64,000 bases of DNA, taken from positions 311,469 through 375,468 of the forward strand of contig NZ_KQ948925.1 of assembly GCF_001514235.1 (NCBI RefSeq), written 5' to 3'. Below, one piece after another: positions 8,366 through 17,301 of the stretch (position 1 is the first letter of the stretch; every line of letters begins with the position of its first letter). A program made the position numbers and the translations under genes. The notes beneath the pieces were generated by a model that saw only the letters and a program-made list of their open reading frames with translations, was not told the origin of the DNA and did no database searches. Origin of the DNA: Streptomyces caeruleatus. GTDB taxonomy: Bacteria > Actinomycetota > Actinomycetes > Streptomycetales > Streptomycetaceae.

Positions 8366-8903
8366 CGGGTGTCACGACCCTGGTCGGGGCATGGCCGGGG
8401 TCGTCGGCGGCCGCGCGGGGGCCGTCGTCCGTGGCGTAGGTGGTCAGCCGGGCGCCGTCCACGTACTCCCACCGCCCCTCCTCGGCGTCGTACAGCCACA
8501 TGGACTCCCCGTCGACGACCGCCCCGATCCGCAGCCCCGAGGTACGGGCGCGGAACGACTCGCCGTCCAGGCCGCCGGACACCAGGTCCTCCACCACGGA
8601 CCGGTAGTCGGCCAGCACCCGCTCGACGCGGGTGAGCAGCGGGCGCGGATCGGCCGTCCGGGTGACCGGGCCTCCGTCGGCGGTGGGCGGGTCGCGGGGG
8701 ACGGCGACCAGGAAGCGGCCGTCGACCCAGGCCGACCAGCCGTTGGCGCACAGGACGTGCCCCCAGTCGCCGCGCCGTTCGACGAGCTGGACCGGCAGGA
8801 ACGCGTCGAGGGGCACGGTGGGCCGGGCGGGGTCGGGCTCCTCCCAGGCGGGCATGCCGCGCTGCGGGACGACGTGGGTGGGCCGGAAGCCGGGGGATGT
8901 CAT
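8355..8903 (-). CDS. Uncharacterised protein of the kinase/FHA-ABC operon
   Basis: 182 residues, starting 9 bases after the FHA-ABC gene ends and overlapping the kinase start by 11 bases, so it is translationally linked to both. There is no signal peptide or membrane helix. The region at about 25-70 (PVQLVERRGDWGHVLCANGWSAWV) has the look of an SH3-like small beta fold, with the phrase GDWGHVLCANGWSAWVDG. A later block (YDAEEGRWEYVDGARL) is Trp/Tyr-rich. A role as an adaptor between kinase and transporter is possible, but nothing in the sequence proves it. Confidence 0.7.
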   Translation of the reverse strand: MTSPGFRPTHVVPQRGMPAWEEPDPARPTVPLDAFLPVQLVERRGDWGHVLCANGWSAWVDGRFLVAVPRDPPTADGGPVTRTADPRPLLTRVERVLADYRSVVEDLVSGGLDGESFRARTSGLRIGAVVDGESMWLYDAEEGRWEYVDGARLTTYATDDGPRAAADDPGHAPTRVVTPDGP

Positions 8904-8912
8904 CGTCCGCGC

Positions 8913-11258
8913 CTACTTCCGCATCACGACGGGTTCACGCCGGCGCAGCAGCCGGGAGACGAGGTAGCCGAAGAGGAGCGAGAGCACGACGAGCATGCCG
9001 ACGTTGAGCAGCCACACCCCGGCCGAGTGCTCGAACAGCGGATCGCCGGTGAGGTCACCGGGCACGATCCGGGCCAGGTCGACGGTGCCGGCCATCGCGG
9101 CGAACGCCCACCGCGAGGGCACCAGCCAGGCCAGTTGCTCCAGCACGGGGACGCCGTCGAGCTTCAGCTGAGCGCCGCAGAAGACCACCTGGACGATGGC
9201 GAGCAGCACCAGCAGCGGCATGGTCACCTCCTCCTTGGACACCAGCGCGGAGACGACCAGGCCGAGCATCATCGCGGTGAAGGCAAGCAGCGCGACGACG
9301 ATGGTGATCTCGACAAGGGGCGGCATCAGCACGCCTTCGCCACCGGGGGCGCCAAGGTCGACGCCGAGCAGCGCGACCAGGGTCAGCACGACCGCCTGCA
9401 GCACGGTGATCGTCCCCAGGACCACCACCTTGGACAGCACGTACGCCCATCTGGACAGGCCGACGGCCCGCTCGCGCTGGTAGATGACGCGTTCCTTGAC
9501 GAGTTCGCGCACGGCGTTCGCCGCGCCCGTGAGGACGGCGCCGACGCACAGGACGAGCAGCGCGGCGGACGCCTTGTCCGCGGTCAGCCTGCCGCCCGCC
9601 AGGAGTCGGGTCATCACCCCCATCACGAAGGGCAGGGCGATCATGACGACGAGGAAGGTGCGGTCGGCGCTGAGCACCGAGGCGTAGCGCCGGATGAGGG
9701 TGCCGAGCTGGGCGCGCCTGCTGCGCGGCCGGGGCGGCCGGGTGATGAGGACCGGGCCGGTGCGCGGCTGCCGGGGCTGTGCGGTGGCGTCGGCGATGTA
9801 CTGCCGGTGGTAGATCGAGGCGCGGTAGTCGCCCGCCCAGTCCCGTTCCTGGTCGCGTTCGAAGGCCTCGAAGGCCTCCGGCCAGTGCTCGAAGCCGAAG
9901 AAGAGCAGGGCCTCCTCGGGCGGGCCGTAGTAGGCGATCCGTCCGCCCGGCGCGAGGACGAGGAGGCGGTCGCAGATGTCGAGGCTGAGCACGCTGTGGG
10001 TGACGACGATGACGGTGCGGCCGTCGTCGGCCAGGCCGCGCAGCATGTGCATCACCGAGCGGTCCATGCCGGGGTCGAGGCCGGAGGTCGGTTCGTCGAG
10101 GAACAGCAGCGACGGCTTGGTCAGCAGCTCCAGGGCGACGCTGACGCGTTTGCGCTGGCCGCCCGACAGACTGTGCACGGGCTGGTCGGCGCGCTGCTCC
10201 AGGCCCAGCTCGTGGATGACCTCGTCGACCCGGGCCCGGCGCTCGGCCTTGGCGGTGTCCTGGGGGAAGCGCAGCTCGGCGGCGTAGGACAGGGCGCCGC
10301 GGACGGTGAGCTGGGCGTGCAGGATGTCGTCCTGCGGGACCAGGCCGATGCGCTGACGGAGCTCGGCGTAGTCGTGGTAGAGGTCGCGGCCGTCGTAGAG
10401 GACGGTGCCGTGGTCGGCGGGGCGCAGGCCGGTGAGGGCGTTGAGCAGGGTGGACTTGCCGGCGCCGCTCGGGCCTACGACGGCGAGCAGGCACTTCTCC
10501 CCGACCGGGAAGGAGACGTTGTCGAGGAGGAGCTTGCGGCCGTGGTCGACGGCGACCGCGAGGTCCTGCACCTCCAGGGAGACCTCCCCGGTGTCGACGT
10601 ACTCCTGGAGTTCCTCCCCGACCAGGCAGAACGCGGAGTGGCCGATGCCGACGATGTCACCGACACCGACCGGGGCGCTGGTGACGGAACTGCCGTTGAG
10701 GTAGGTGCCGTTGTGGCTGCCCAGGTCGACGATCTCGTACGTGTCGTCGGGCAGTGCGCGCAGTTCGGCGTGGTGGCGGGAGACGATCAGGTCGTCGATG
10801 ACCAGGTCGTTGTCGGTGGCGCGGCCGATGCGGACGGCGCGGGCGGGTAGCGGCCGGACGTTCGTGGGCCGGCGGAAGGTGCCCGTCAGGCTCGGCATGG
10901 AGACGGCCGAGGGTCGGTCCGCCGAGCCGACCGGCGGGGTGCGGTCGAGCAGGACCGCGCGGGGGCCATCGGACGGGTTGCCGAAGCGGATGACGGTGCC
11001 GGGGCCGACGTCCCACTCGCGGATGCGGTGGCCCTCGGTGTAGGTGCCGTTGGTGCTGTTCTCGTCGGCGAGGGTCCAGTGGTCGGCGTCGGGGCGCAGC
11101 ACCGCGTGGTGCCACGAGACGCGGGCGTCGTCGATGAAGATGTCGCTGAGGGGGTCGCGTCCGACGTGGTAGTCGCGGCCCGGGGTCATCACGGTGGATC
11201 CCGACTCGGTCTCCAGGACGAGTACAGGCGCGGTCGGTGCGGCCGGTCGCTCCGCCAT
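8913..11258 (-). CDS. FHA-FHA-ABC transporter fusion (Rv1747-like)
   Basis: 781 residues. Order: FHA domain 1 (about 10-105; Gly33-Arg34, RVSWHHA, NSTNGTY); a linker with SLTGTFRRPT (123-132) whose threonines could be kinase targets; FHA domain 2 (about 138-215; GRATDND, VSRHHAEL, SHNGTYLNG); an ABC ATPase (about 225-460; Walker A GPSGAGKST at 262-270, LSGGQRKRVSVAL signature, LLFLDEPTSGLDPG Walker B); and a six-helix ABC-2 membrane domain to the end. The layout matches M. tuberculosis Rv1747, a lipo-oligosaccharide exporter whose FHA domains bind phosphothreonines made by PknF. Here a kinase lies two genes downstream. It is probably an exporter of an envelope component gated by phosphorylation. 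Confidence 0.92.
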   Translation of the reverse strand: MAERPAAPTAPVLVLETESGSTVMTPGRDYHVGRDPLSDIFIDDARVSWHHAVLRPDADHWTLADENSTNGTYTEGHRIREWDVGPGTVIRFGNPSDGPRAVLLDRTPPVGSADRPSAVSMPSLTGTFRRPTNVRPLPARAVRIGRATDNDLVIDDLIVSRHHAELRALPDDTYEIVDLGSHNGTYLNGSSVTSAPVGVGDIVGIGHSAFCLVGEELQEYVDTGEVSLEVQDLAVAVDHGRKLLLDNVSFPVGEKCLLAVVGPSGAGKSTLLNALTGLRPADHGTVLYDGRDLYHDYAELRQRIGLVPQDDILHAQLTVRGALSYAAELRFPQDTAKAERRARVDEVIHELGLEQRADQPVHSLSGGQRKRVSVALELLTKPSLLFLDEPTSGLDPGMDRSVMHMLRGLADDGRTVIVVTHSVLSLDICDRLLVLAPGGRIAYYGPPEEALLFFGFEHWPEAFEAFERDQERDWAGDYRASIYHRQYIADATAQPRQPRTGPVLITRPPRPRSRRAQLGTLIRRYASVLSADRTFLVVMIALPFVMGVMTRLLAGGRLTADKASAALLVLCVGAVLTGAANAVRELVKERVIYQRERAVGLSRWAYVLSKVVVLGTITVLQAVVLTLVALLGVDLGAPGGEGVLMPPLVEITIVVALLAFTAMMLGLVVSALVSKEEVTMPLLVLLAIVQVVFCGAQLKLDGVPVLEQLAWLVPSRWAFAAMAGTVDLARIVPGDLTGDPLFEHSAGVWLLNVGMLVVLSLLFGYLVSRLLRRREPVVMRK

Positions 11259-11319
11259 GCCATGATTCTATCGATCTGTTCGGATATGCGCCTGCTTGAG
11301 CGGGTTCCGCCCATCAGGG

Positions 11320-11730
11320 CTAGCCGACGGGGACGAACAGGGCCGGGATGGTCCGCTGCATCCGCAGGGCGTCCACCGACTCGGCGAGCAGTTCGTACTC
11401 GGTGGTCTCGTCGCTCACGGCGATCCGCACCAGCCGTCCGGCCGCCAACTCATCGGCCACCAGCTCCTGTTGACCCAGGTCACCGCACCAGGTCCGGAGC
11501 ACGGCCGGCACGTCGGGCACATTGTCGGCGACCGGGACGAGGGCACTCGGCGGGAAGTGCTCGGCGTCCGGTCGCGGGTCTAATCGCTCGGCGATCCAGG
11601 AGGCCCGGTCCCGTAGCCACCACAGCGCGAGGGCCAGGGTGGGCGCCCGGTACGTTCCCAGGGGTACTCCGATGCGCCGGCCGCCGCAGACGCCGTATGC
11701 GGTGACATGGCACAGGAACTCGTCGTGCAC
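11320..11730 (-). CDS. Uncharacterised 136-residue protein with a TTA codon
   Basis: I do not recognise a family beyond its looking like a conserved Streptomyces hypothetical. It is soluble, with a Cys pair near the start (FLCHVTAYGVCGG) and a Trp-rich helix (ALALWWLRDRASWIAERL). The Leu codon in AERLDPR, at 11581-11583, is TTA on the coding strand. In Streptomyces such genes need the bldA tRNA and are usually expressed late, during development. It ends 61 bases from the start of the FHA-ABC gene and shares its direction, so it could lead that operon, though the gap allows a separate promoter. Confidence 0.65.
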   Translation of the reverse strand: MHDEFLCHVTAYGVCGGRRIGVPLGTYRAPTLALALWWLRDRASWIAERLDPRPDAEHFPPSALVPVADNVPDVPAVLRTWCGDLGQQELVADELAAGRLVRIAVSDETTEYELLAESVDALRMQRTIPALFVPVG

Positions 11731-12062
11731 GTGACCTCCCCCGTGTTGCCGTGTTCGCCTGTCGGCGGACCTCGCTTTCCCTGCGGCTCGTGAGCGGTGC
11801 GTAAGGGCGCCGTCGCCCCATGTGAGGCACCCTCGTAGTGAGTATGTTCACTACTGAAACACTGTCACCACGACTTTCCGGCCAGTCTCCTGGCATATTC
11901 ACAGCCCGTGTTGGCTGAAATACGGCGGGTACACGTCAACAGGGGTCGTGACCGGGCATTACCTCGGGAGGACCGATGAGTTCCGTACGTCGCGGCGGTC
12001 TGACCGTTGAAGGCCTGGACCAGTGAAGGCCGCCGAGGGGACCGCCGCGAACGGAGCGCACC
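11731..12062. other. 332-base intergenic region with divergent promoters
   Basis: No credible gene is seen. The left half holds the upstream region of the TTA-codon gene. The right half holds CGCGGCGGTC (11991-12000) and its reverse complement (12040-12049), which could form a hairpin in the leader of the DUF1905 gene. Confidence 0.5.
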
Positions 12063-12350
12063 ATGACCACGAACACGCGAGTGGACGCGGAATTCACCGC
12101 CGTCCTGCTCAAGAGCCCCAGCGAGGGCGGCTGGACCTATGTCGTCTGGCCGGAGTCCGCCGACTTCTTCGGTACCCGCGGACTGGTCAAGGTCCGTGGG
12201 ACGGTCGACGGACATCCGTTCCGGAGTTCGTTCATGGCCCTCGGGGACGGCACCCACAAGCTTCCCGTGAAGGCCGAGGTGCGCGAGGCCATCGGGAAGC
12301 AGGAGGGCGACTCGGTGACCGTGCGCCTGACGGAGCGGATCAGCCCTTGA
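12063..12350 (+). CDS. DUF1905 domain protein
   Basis: A 95-residue protein that is entirely a DUF1905 domain, a small beta-barrel. The pattern is typical: a Trp-Tyr-Val start ([11 protein letters not shown]), [21 protein letters not shown], then [23 protein letters not shown]. The role of this family is unknown, though it is often paired with or fused to a bacteriocin-protection YdeI-like domain; no such domain is present here. The ATG at 12063 follows GAACGGAGCG. Its 3' end overlaps the convergent aldo/keto reductase by 11 bases. Confidence 0.8.
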   Translation: MTTNTRVDAEFTAVLLKSPSEGGWTYVVWPESADFFGTRGLVKVRGTVDGHPFRSSFMALGDGTHKLPVKAEVREAIGKQEGDSVTVRLTERISP

Positions 12351-13335
12351 GGATCTCGTCGATCCGGGCCAGCTCCTCCGCGTCGAAGTCCAGGTTGCGG
12401 ATGGCGGCGACGCTGTCCTCGATCTGCTGCGCGCTGCTGACGCCGACGAGCGCCGAGGTCACCCGGCCGCCGCGCAGGACCCAGGCCAGGGCCAGCTGGG
12501 CCAGCGTCTGGCCGCGGGACCCCGCGATCTCGTTCAGGGCACGCAGCTTGCCCAGCAGCTCCTCGGTGATCGCGTCGGCGTTCAGGAACGGGCTGCCGCT
12601 CGCGGCCCGCGAGTCCTTCGGGATGCCGTCGAGGTAGCGGGAGGTCAGCTGGCCCTGCGCCAGCGGGGAGAAGACGATCGAGCCGACCTGCAGCTCGTCC
12701 AGGGCGTCGAGGAGCCCCTCGTCCTCGGGGCGGCGGTTCAGCATCGAGTAGGCGGGCTGGTGGATGAGCAGCGGGGTGCCCAGCTCGCCCAGGATGCAGG
12801 CGGCCTCGCGGGTCTGCTCGGCCGAGTAGTTGGAGATGCCGACGTACAGCGCCTTGCCCTGCTGCACCGCCGAGTGCAGGGCGCCCATCGTCTCCTCCAG
12901 CGGAGTGTCCGGGTCGGGGCGGTGCGAGTAGAAGATGTCGACGTACTCCAGGCCCATCCGCTTCAGGCTCTGGTCGAGGGAGGACAGCAGGTACTTGCGG
13001 GAGCCCCACTCGCCGTACGGGCCGGGCCACATCAGATAGCCGGCCTTGGTCGAGATGATCAGCTCGTCGCGGTACGGCGCGAAGTCCGCCTTCAGCGCCT
13101 CGCCGAACGCCGACTCGGCGGCGCCGGGCGGCGGGCCGTAGTTGTTGGCCAGGTCGAAGTGGGTGACGCCGAGGTCGAAGGCGCGGCGCAGGATGGCCCG
13201 CTGGTGCTCGACCGAGCGGTCCGCCGGGCCGAAGTTGTGCCACAGGCCGAGGGACAGCGCGGGGAGCTTGAGGCCGCTGCGTCCGGTGCGCCGGTAGGGC
13301 ATGTCCGCGTAGCGGTCGGTGTGTGCGGTGTACAA
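12340..13335 (-). CDS. Aldo/keto reductase (YghZ/MgrA-like)
   Basis: 331 residues of the AKR14-like group typified by E. coli YghZ, which reduces L-glyceraldehyde 3-phosphate and methylglyoxal with NADPH. I chose a TTG start at 13335 because GGAG precedes it by six bases and because family members begin about a dozen residues before the YRRTGRSGL strand. The TIM-barrel landmarks are [16 protein letters not shown] (Asp and Tyr of the catalytic tetrad), IISTKAG (Lys), [11 protein letters not shown] (His) and the late NADPH region [15 protein letters not shown]. It faces a divergent LysR gene that may regulate it. Confidence 0.85.
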   Translation of the reverse strand: MYTAHTDRYADMPYRRTGRSGLKLPALSLGLWHNFGPADRSVEHQRAILRRAFDLGVTHFDLANNYGPPPGAAESAFGEALKADFAPYRDELIISTKAGYLMWPGPYGEWGSRKYLLSSLDQSLKRMGLEYVDIFYSHRPDPDTPLEETMGALHSAVQQGKALYVGISNYSAEQTREAACILGELGTPLLIHQPAYSMLNRRPEDEGLLDALDELQVGSIVFSPLAQGQLTSRYLDGIPKDSRAASGSPFLNADAITEELLGKLRALNEIAGSRGQTLAQLALAWVLRGGRVTSALVGVSSAQQIEDSVAAIRNLDFDAEELARIDEILKG

Positions 13336-13411
13336 CGCGACTCCAGAGGGGTTGGCACAGGGAGGCCGGCTTCGATGAGCCGGTGTTCCAGTCGCCCTCC
13401 ACTCTGTCGTG

Positions 13412-13436
13412 ACCTGCTGGCAGTGGTCCAACAGGT
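13412..13436. promoter_or_regulatory. Imperfect dyad between the aldo/keto reductase and the LysR gene
   Basis: ACCTGCTGG, seven bases, then CCAACAGGT: nine-base arms with one mismatch. It lies midway between two divergent starts and 36 bases before the LysR ATG, the usual place for a LysR-type operator. Confidence 0.5.
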
Positions 13437-13472
13437 AAATCAGATGGGATTCAGCGGCTACGCTGCTCAATC

Positions 13473-14363
13473 ATGGAACTGCGCCATCTCCAGCATTTCG
13501 TGGCGGTCGCCGAGGACCAGCACTTCACCCGGGCGGCCGAACGGCTCATGGTGTCCCAGTCGGGTCTGTCGGCCTCGATCCGGGCCCTGGAACGGGAGTT
13601 GCAGACCCCGCTGTTCGTGCGCACGACCCGCAGGGTGACCCTCACCCCGGCCGGGCGGGCGCTGCTGTGCGAGGCGGAACGGATCCTCGCGCAGGTGCGG
13701 GCCGCCCACGAGGCGGTGGCCGCGGTGCAGGGCGTGCTGCGCGGGATGCTGGCGCTCGGGTCCGAGCAGTGCATCGCCGGGGTGCATGTGGCCGGGCTGC
13801 TCGCGGCCTTCCGTCGGCAGCATCCGGACGTGGAGATCTGCCTGCGCCAGGCGGGCTCGGGCGCGCTCGCGGAGGAGGTCGCGGCCGGGCGCCTCGATCT
13901 GGCCTTCGCCGTGCGGGCCGCGCAGGAGGACACCGACCAGCTGCGGGTCGTACCGCTCACCGGCGAGCCGATGACCGTCCTGTGCCACCCCAGCCACCGG
14001 CTCGCGGAGGCCGGCGCCGCCGTCACCCCGGAGGAGCTGGGCGGGGAGGTCTTCGTCGACTTCCACCCGGACTGGGGGCCGCGCCGCACCACCGACGCCG
14101 TGTTCGCGGCGGCGGGCGTACGGCGGACCGTCGCCCTGGAGGTCAACGACGTGCACAGCCTCCTGGACCTGGTCGACGAGGACCTCGGCATCGCGGTCGT
14201 ACCGCGCCACTTCCGGCACAAGCGCGGCTCACTGACCGCGCTGCCGGTGAAGGACACCGGCGAGACCGTCTACGAGACGGTCGCCCTGCTGCCGCCCCCG
14301 CAGGCCACGAGCCCGGCGGCGCGGGCGCTGATGGCGCTGCTGGAGACGGAGGGCAGCGCGTGA
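13473..14363 (+). CDS. LysR-family transcriptional regulator
   Basis: 296 residues. The winged HTH covers residues 1-62 (MELRHLQHFVAVAEDQHFTRAAERLMVSQSGLSASIRALE), followed by the linker helix and a two-lobed effector domain (about 90-290). It is divergent from the aldo/keto reductase gene, with a dyad between them, so local control of a redox or aldehyde response is likely. The effector cannot be read from the sequence. The stop codon lies inside the first copy of a 17-bp direct repeat. Confidence 0.88.
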   Translation: MELRHLQHFVAVAEDQHFTRAAERLMVSQSGLSASIRALERELQTPLFVRTTRRVTLTPAGRALLCEAERILAQVRAAHEAVAAVQGVLRGMLALGSEQCIAGVHVAGLLAAFRRQHPDVEICLRQAGSGALAEEVAAGRLDLAFAVRAAQEDTDQLRVVPLTGEPMTVLCHPSHRLAEAGAAVTPEELGGEVFVDFHPDWGPRRTTDAVFAAAGVRRTVALEVNDVHSLLDLVDEDLGIAVVPRHFRHKRGSLTALPVKDTGETVYETVALLPPPQATSPAARALMALLETEGSA

Positions 14364-14518
14364 CGGACGGCTCATGGGGCGCGCGGCGGACGACCACCGC
14401 CGACGCCCAGCGGGGCGGTCGGTCAGGTCCGCGCCGCCCATCAACACATCCGCGGTACGACGGCCGAGGGCGCGCGGGAACACATGCCGGACGGCCCAGG
14501 GGCGCGTGACGGACGGCT
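14356..14518. repeat. 17-bp direct repeat pair bracketing 129 bases
   Basis: GCGCGTGACGGACGGCT occurs at 14356-14372 and again at 14502-14518. The first copy includes the LysR stop codon; the second ends 18 bases before the DinB start. The DNA between has no gene that I can support. Confidence 0.7.
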
Positions 14519-14536
14519 TTGCGCGATGGTGGAGCC

Positions 14537-15046
14537 ATGCATGCGAAGGACATCCTCATCGACGGGTACAACCGCATCAAGGAAGAAGTCCACGCCGCGG
14601 TCGAGGGCCTGGACCCGGACGAACTCGTCGCCCGCCCCTCCCCCGACGCCAACTCCGTCGCCTGGCTGATCTGGCATCTCACCCGCGTCCAGGACGACCA
14701 CATCGCCGACGCCTTCGATCTCGACCAGGTGTGGCTCACCCAGGACTTCCAGAAGACCTTCGGCCTCGACCTGCCCCGCCACGACACCGGCTACGGCCAC
14801 ACCGCGGCGAAGGTCGCCAAGGTGCGGGTCGACTCCGGCGACCTGCTGACCGGCTACTACGACGCCGTGCACGCCCAGACCCTGGGAGCGCTGCGCGAGG
14901 TGGCCGCCAAGGATCTGGAGCGGGTCGTGGACGACCGCTGGGATCCACCGGTCACCCTGGGCGTACGGCTGGTCAGCGTCCTGTCCGACGATCTTCAGCA
15001 CGTCGGACAGGCCGCCTACGTGCGCGGGCTGCTTCAGAGCGCGTAG
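14537..15046 (+). CDS. DinB/DUF664 family protein (thiol-transferase type)
   Basis: 169 residues of the four-helix DinB-like fold. The start [25 protein letters not shown] and the block [20 protein letters not shown] carry the first metal-binding His (WHLTRVQD). [15 protein letters not shown] near the end carries the other. In actinobacteria such proteins use mycothiol as cofactor in thiol transfer or detoxification. The ATG at 14537 has GGAG close upstream; a TTG at 14519 is in frame. Its 3' end overlaps the convergent adenosine deaminase by 13 bases. Confidence 0.8.
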   Translation: MHAKDILIDGYNRIKEEVHAAVEGLDPDELVARPSPDANSVAWLIWHLTRVQDDHIADAFDLDQVWLTQDFQKTFGLDLPRHDTGYGHTAAKVAKVRVDSGDLLTGYYDAVHAQTLGALREVAAKDLERVVDDRWDPPVTLGVRLVSVLSDDLQHVGQAAYVRGLLQSA

Positions 15047-16098
15047 CCGGGGAGGACGACGTCCTCGATGAGGGCCTTGCGCTCGTCGAACGGGATGAAC
15101 GCGCTCTTCAGGGCGTTCACGGTGACGGTGCGCAGGTCCTCGACGGTCCAGCCGGCCTCCTCGACCAGCAGGGACATCTCGCGCGTCATCGTCGTCCCCG
15201 ACACCAGGCGGTTGTCGGTGTTGAGGGTGACACGGAAGCCGAGGTCCTTCAGCGCGGTGATCGGGTGCTCGGCGATGGAGGTGGCGGCGCCGGTCTGGAG
15301 GTTGGAGGTCGGGCACATCTCCAGTGCGACACGGCGGTCCCGCACCCAGCCCGCGAGGCGGCCGAGCTTGCCGTCCACGATGTCGTCGGTGATGCGCACG
15401 CCGTGGCCGATGCGCTGGGCGCCGCAGATCTGGAGGGCCTGGTGGATGCTGGACAGGCCGTCGGCCTCACCGGCGTGGATGGTGAACGGCACGCTCTCGC
15501 GGCGCAGGTGCTCGAAGGCGGCCAGGTGGTCGGCGGCGGGGAAGCCGGCCTCGGCACCGGCTATGTCGAAGCCGACGACACCGGCGTCCCGGAAGGCCAC
15601 GGCGAGGTCGGCGGCCTCACGCACCCGGTCGAACATCCGCATCCCGCACAGCAGGGTGCCGACGCGCACCGGGGTACCGGCGGCCGCGGCCTTCGCCATA
15701 CCGGCCGCGAGCCCCTCCTGGACCGTCTCGACGACCTCGGCGAGGCTCAGCCCGCCGTTGGTGTTCAGCTCGGGGGCGTACCGCACCTCGCCGTACACGA
15801 CACCGTCGGCCGCCAGGTCGAGGACGTACTCCTCGGCGGTGCGCAGCAGGCCCTCGCGGGTCTGCATCACGGCGAGGGTGTGCTCGAAGGTGGCGATGTA
15901 GCGGACCAGGTCACCGGAGTTCGCGGCCTCGAAGTACCAGGCGGCGAGCTCGTCCGGGTCGGTGGTGGGCAGGGTGTGGCCGACCTCGGCCGCGAGCTCG
16001 ACCACGGTGGCGGGGCGCAGGCCGCCGTCGAGGTGGTCGTGCAGGACGGCCTTGGGGAGGCGGCGGATCACATCGGCGTCTACGCGCGTAGCAGTCAT
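15034..16098 (-). CDS. add: Adenosine deaminase
   Basis: 354 residues. It hydrolyses adenosine or deoxyadenosine to inosine in purine salvage, in the cytoplasm, using one zinc. Zinc ligands are visible in HDHLDG (His20, His22) and FTIHAGE. The catalytic region continues with RIGHGVRI and the final Asp in LNTDNR. Length and order fit the bacterial family. The N-terminal [25 protein letters not shown] is also the usual Streptomyces start. It stands alone between a convergent DinB gene and a VOC gene on the same strand. Confidence 0.93.
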   Translation of the reverse strand: MTATRVDADVIRRLPKAVLHDHLDGGLRPATVVELAAEVGHTLPTTDPDELAAWYFEAANSGDLVRYIATFEHTLAVMQTREGLLRTAEEYVLDLAADGVVYGEVRYAPELNTNGGLSLAEVVETVQEGLAAGMAKAAAAGTPVRVGTLLCGMRMFDRVREAADLAVAFRDAGVVGFDIAGAEAGFPAADHLAAFEHLRRESVPFTIHAGEADGLSSIHQALQICGAQRIGHGVRITDDIVDGKLGRLAGWVRDRRVALEMCPTSNLQTGAATSIAEHPITALKDLGFRVTLNTDNRLVSGTTMTREMSLLVEEAGWTVEDLRTVTVNALKSAFIPFDERKALIEDVVLPGYAL

Positions 16099-16152
16099 GG
16101 CGGGGTCTTTCTTTGAGCCTTGAGCGGGGTGGTTCCGGGAGCGGGGGGAGGG

Positions 16153-16539
16153 TCAGTCGGCGGGCTGGAGCAGGTCCCAGCGATTGCCGTACAGGTCCTG
16201 GAAGACGGCGACCGAGCCGTACGCCTCGTGCCGGGGCTCCTCCAGGAAGGTCACGCCGGCGGCGAGCATCCGGGCATGGTCGCGGGCGAAGTCGTCGGTG
16301 TGCAGGAAGAACCCGACGCGCCCGCCGGTCTGGTCGCCGACCCGGGCGCGCTGCTCGTCACCCTTGGCCCGGGCCAGCAGCAGCGCGGTGCCCTGCTCGT
16401 CGGCCGCGACGACGACCCAGCGGGAACCGTCCGGACGCGGGGTGTCCTCGACGAGCCGGAAGCCGAGGGCTTCGGTGTAGAAGCGGATCGCCTCGTCGTA
16501 GTCGTCGACGACGAGGGTGACCAGGGCGATGCGTCTCAT
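16153..16539 (-). CDS. VOC family protein (glyoxalase-like)
   Basis: A 128-residue single VOC domain. It opens with MRRIALVTLVVDDYDEAIRF, continues with FYTEALGFRLVEDT and ends with VAVFQDLYGNRWDLLQPAD, the standard paired beta-alpha-beta signatures of glyoxalase/bleomycin-resistance proteins, with a metal-binding Glu or His expected in each half. The substrate is unknown. An imperfect palindrome (16574-16587) lies 35 bases upstream and may be its operator. Confidence 0.82.
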   Translation of the reverse strand: MRRIALVTLVVDDYDEAIRFYTEALGFRLVEDTPRPDGSRWVVVAADEQGTALLLARAKGDEQRARVGDQTGGRVGFFLHTDDFARDHARMLAAGVTFLEEPRHEAYGSVAVFQDLYGNRWDLLQPAD

Positions 16540-16573
16540 CGGGGCCTTCCGGGAGGTGCGATTGACGGGTGAG

Positions 16574-16587
16574 GTTATACGTAAAAC
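16574..16587. promoter_or_regulatory. Near-palindrome GTTATACGTAAAAC upstream of the VOC gene
   Basis: A 14-base dyad centred on ACGT with one mismatched pair. It is unusually AT-rich for this genome and lies between divergent genes. It resembles TetR- or MarR-type operators; the regulator is not in view. Confidence 0.4.
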
Positions 16588-16717
16588 GTCGTGGGCGCCA
16601 GTCGCGTGCGCGAGGGACCCTCGACCGCACCGGGGACGGGACCTAGGCCTCAAGCCCGAACCCGGGCGGGCCCTGGGCCCGATCCGTACCGCGGACTCCC
16701 CCGGTACGGTCCGGCCC

Positions 16718-17176
16718 ATGAAGATCACCAAGCCGCCCCGTGCCCCCGAGCAGCGCAAGCGCGATCTCCTGGTCCGCCTGGAGGAGGAGATGGACGTCTG
16801 GGTGGCCACGGCCGACGCCGACGGGGTGCCGTGTCTGGTGCCGCTCTGGTTCGTGTGGCACGGCGAGTCCCTGTGGCTCGCGACCCGGCCGACCACCCCG
16901 ACCGGCCGCAATCTGCGCGACGGCCGACGGGCCCGGCTGGCGCTCGGGGACACGCTGGACGTCGTCCTCGTCGACGGAGACGCGGAGATGTACGCCGCCG
17001 ACGAGGTTCCGGCCGCGGCGGCCGGGGCGTTTCTCGCGAAGACGGGCTGGGATCCCCGGGCGGACGAGGCGCCGTACGTCTACTTCCGGGTGCGTCCGCG
17101 CGTGGTGCAGGCGCGCAACGGCGAGCACGAGATGCGCGGCCGGTATCTCCTGCGGGACGGGGCGTGGGTGGTCTGA
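16718..17176 (+). CDS. Pyridoxamine 5'-phosphate oxidase-like (flavin/F420-binding) protein
   Basis: 152 residues of the split-barrel flavin reductase type. The opening strands (MDVWVATADADGVPCLVPLWFVWHGESLWLAT) and the RNLRDGRRARLALG block are typical of actinobacterial PPOX proteins that bind FMN or F420. I chose ATG 16718. It has no ribosome site, but TACGGT sits exactly seven bases upstream, so the mRNA may be leaderless. The substrate is unknown. Confidence 0.78.
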   Translation: MKITKPPRAPEQRKRDLLVRLEEEMDVWVATADADGVPCLVPLWFVWHGESLWLATRPTTPTGRNLRDGRRARLALGDTLDVVLVDGDAEMYAADEVPAAAAGAFLAKTGWDPRADEAPYVYFRVRPRVVQARNGEHEMRGRYLLRDGAWVV

Positions 17177-17301
17177 GCCGGGAGTACAGCCGGGCGTACC
17201 GCCGGCCGACATTCTTTCCACGCACGGGAGTTACCTGGGAGTAATCGCCGGTGGTTTGATGTGCGGCGCCACTCAACCCCCCTCACCCTCAGGGAGATCC
17301 A

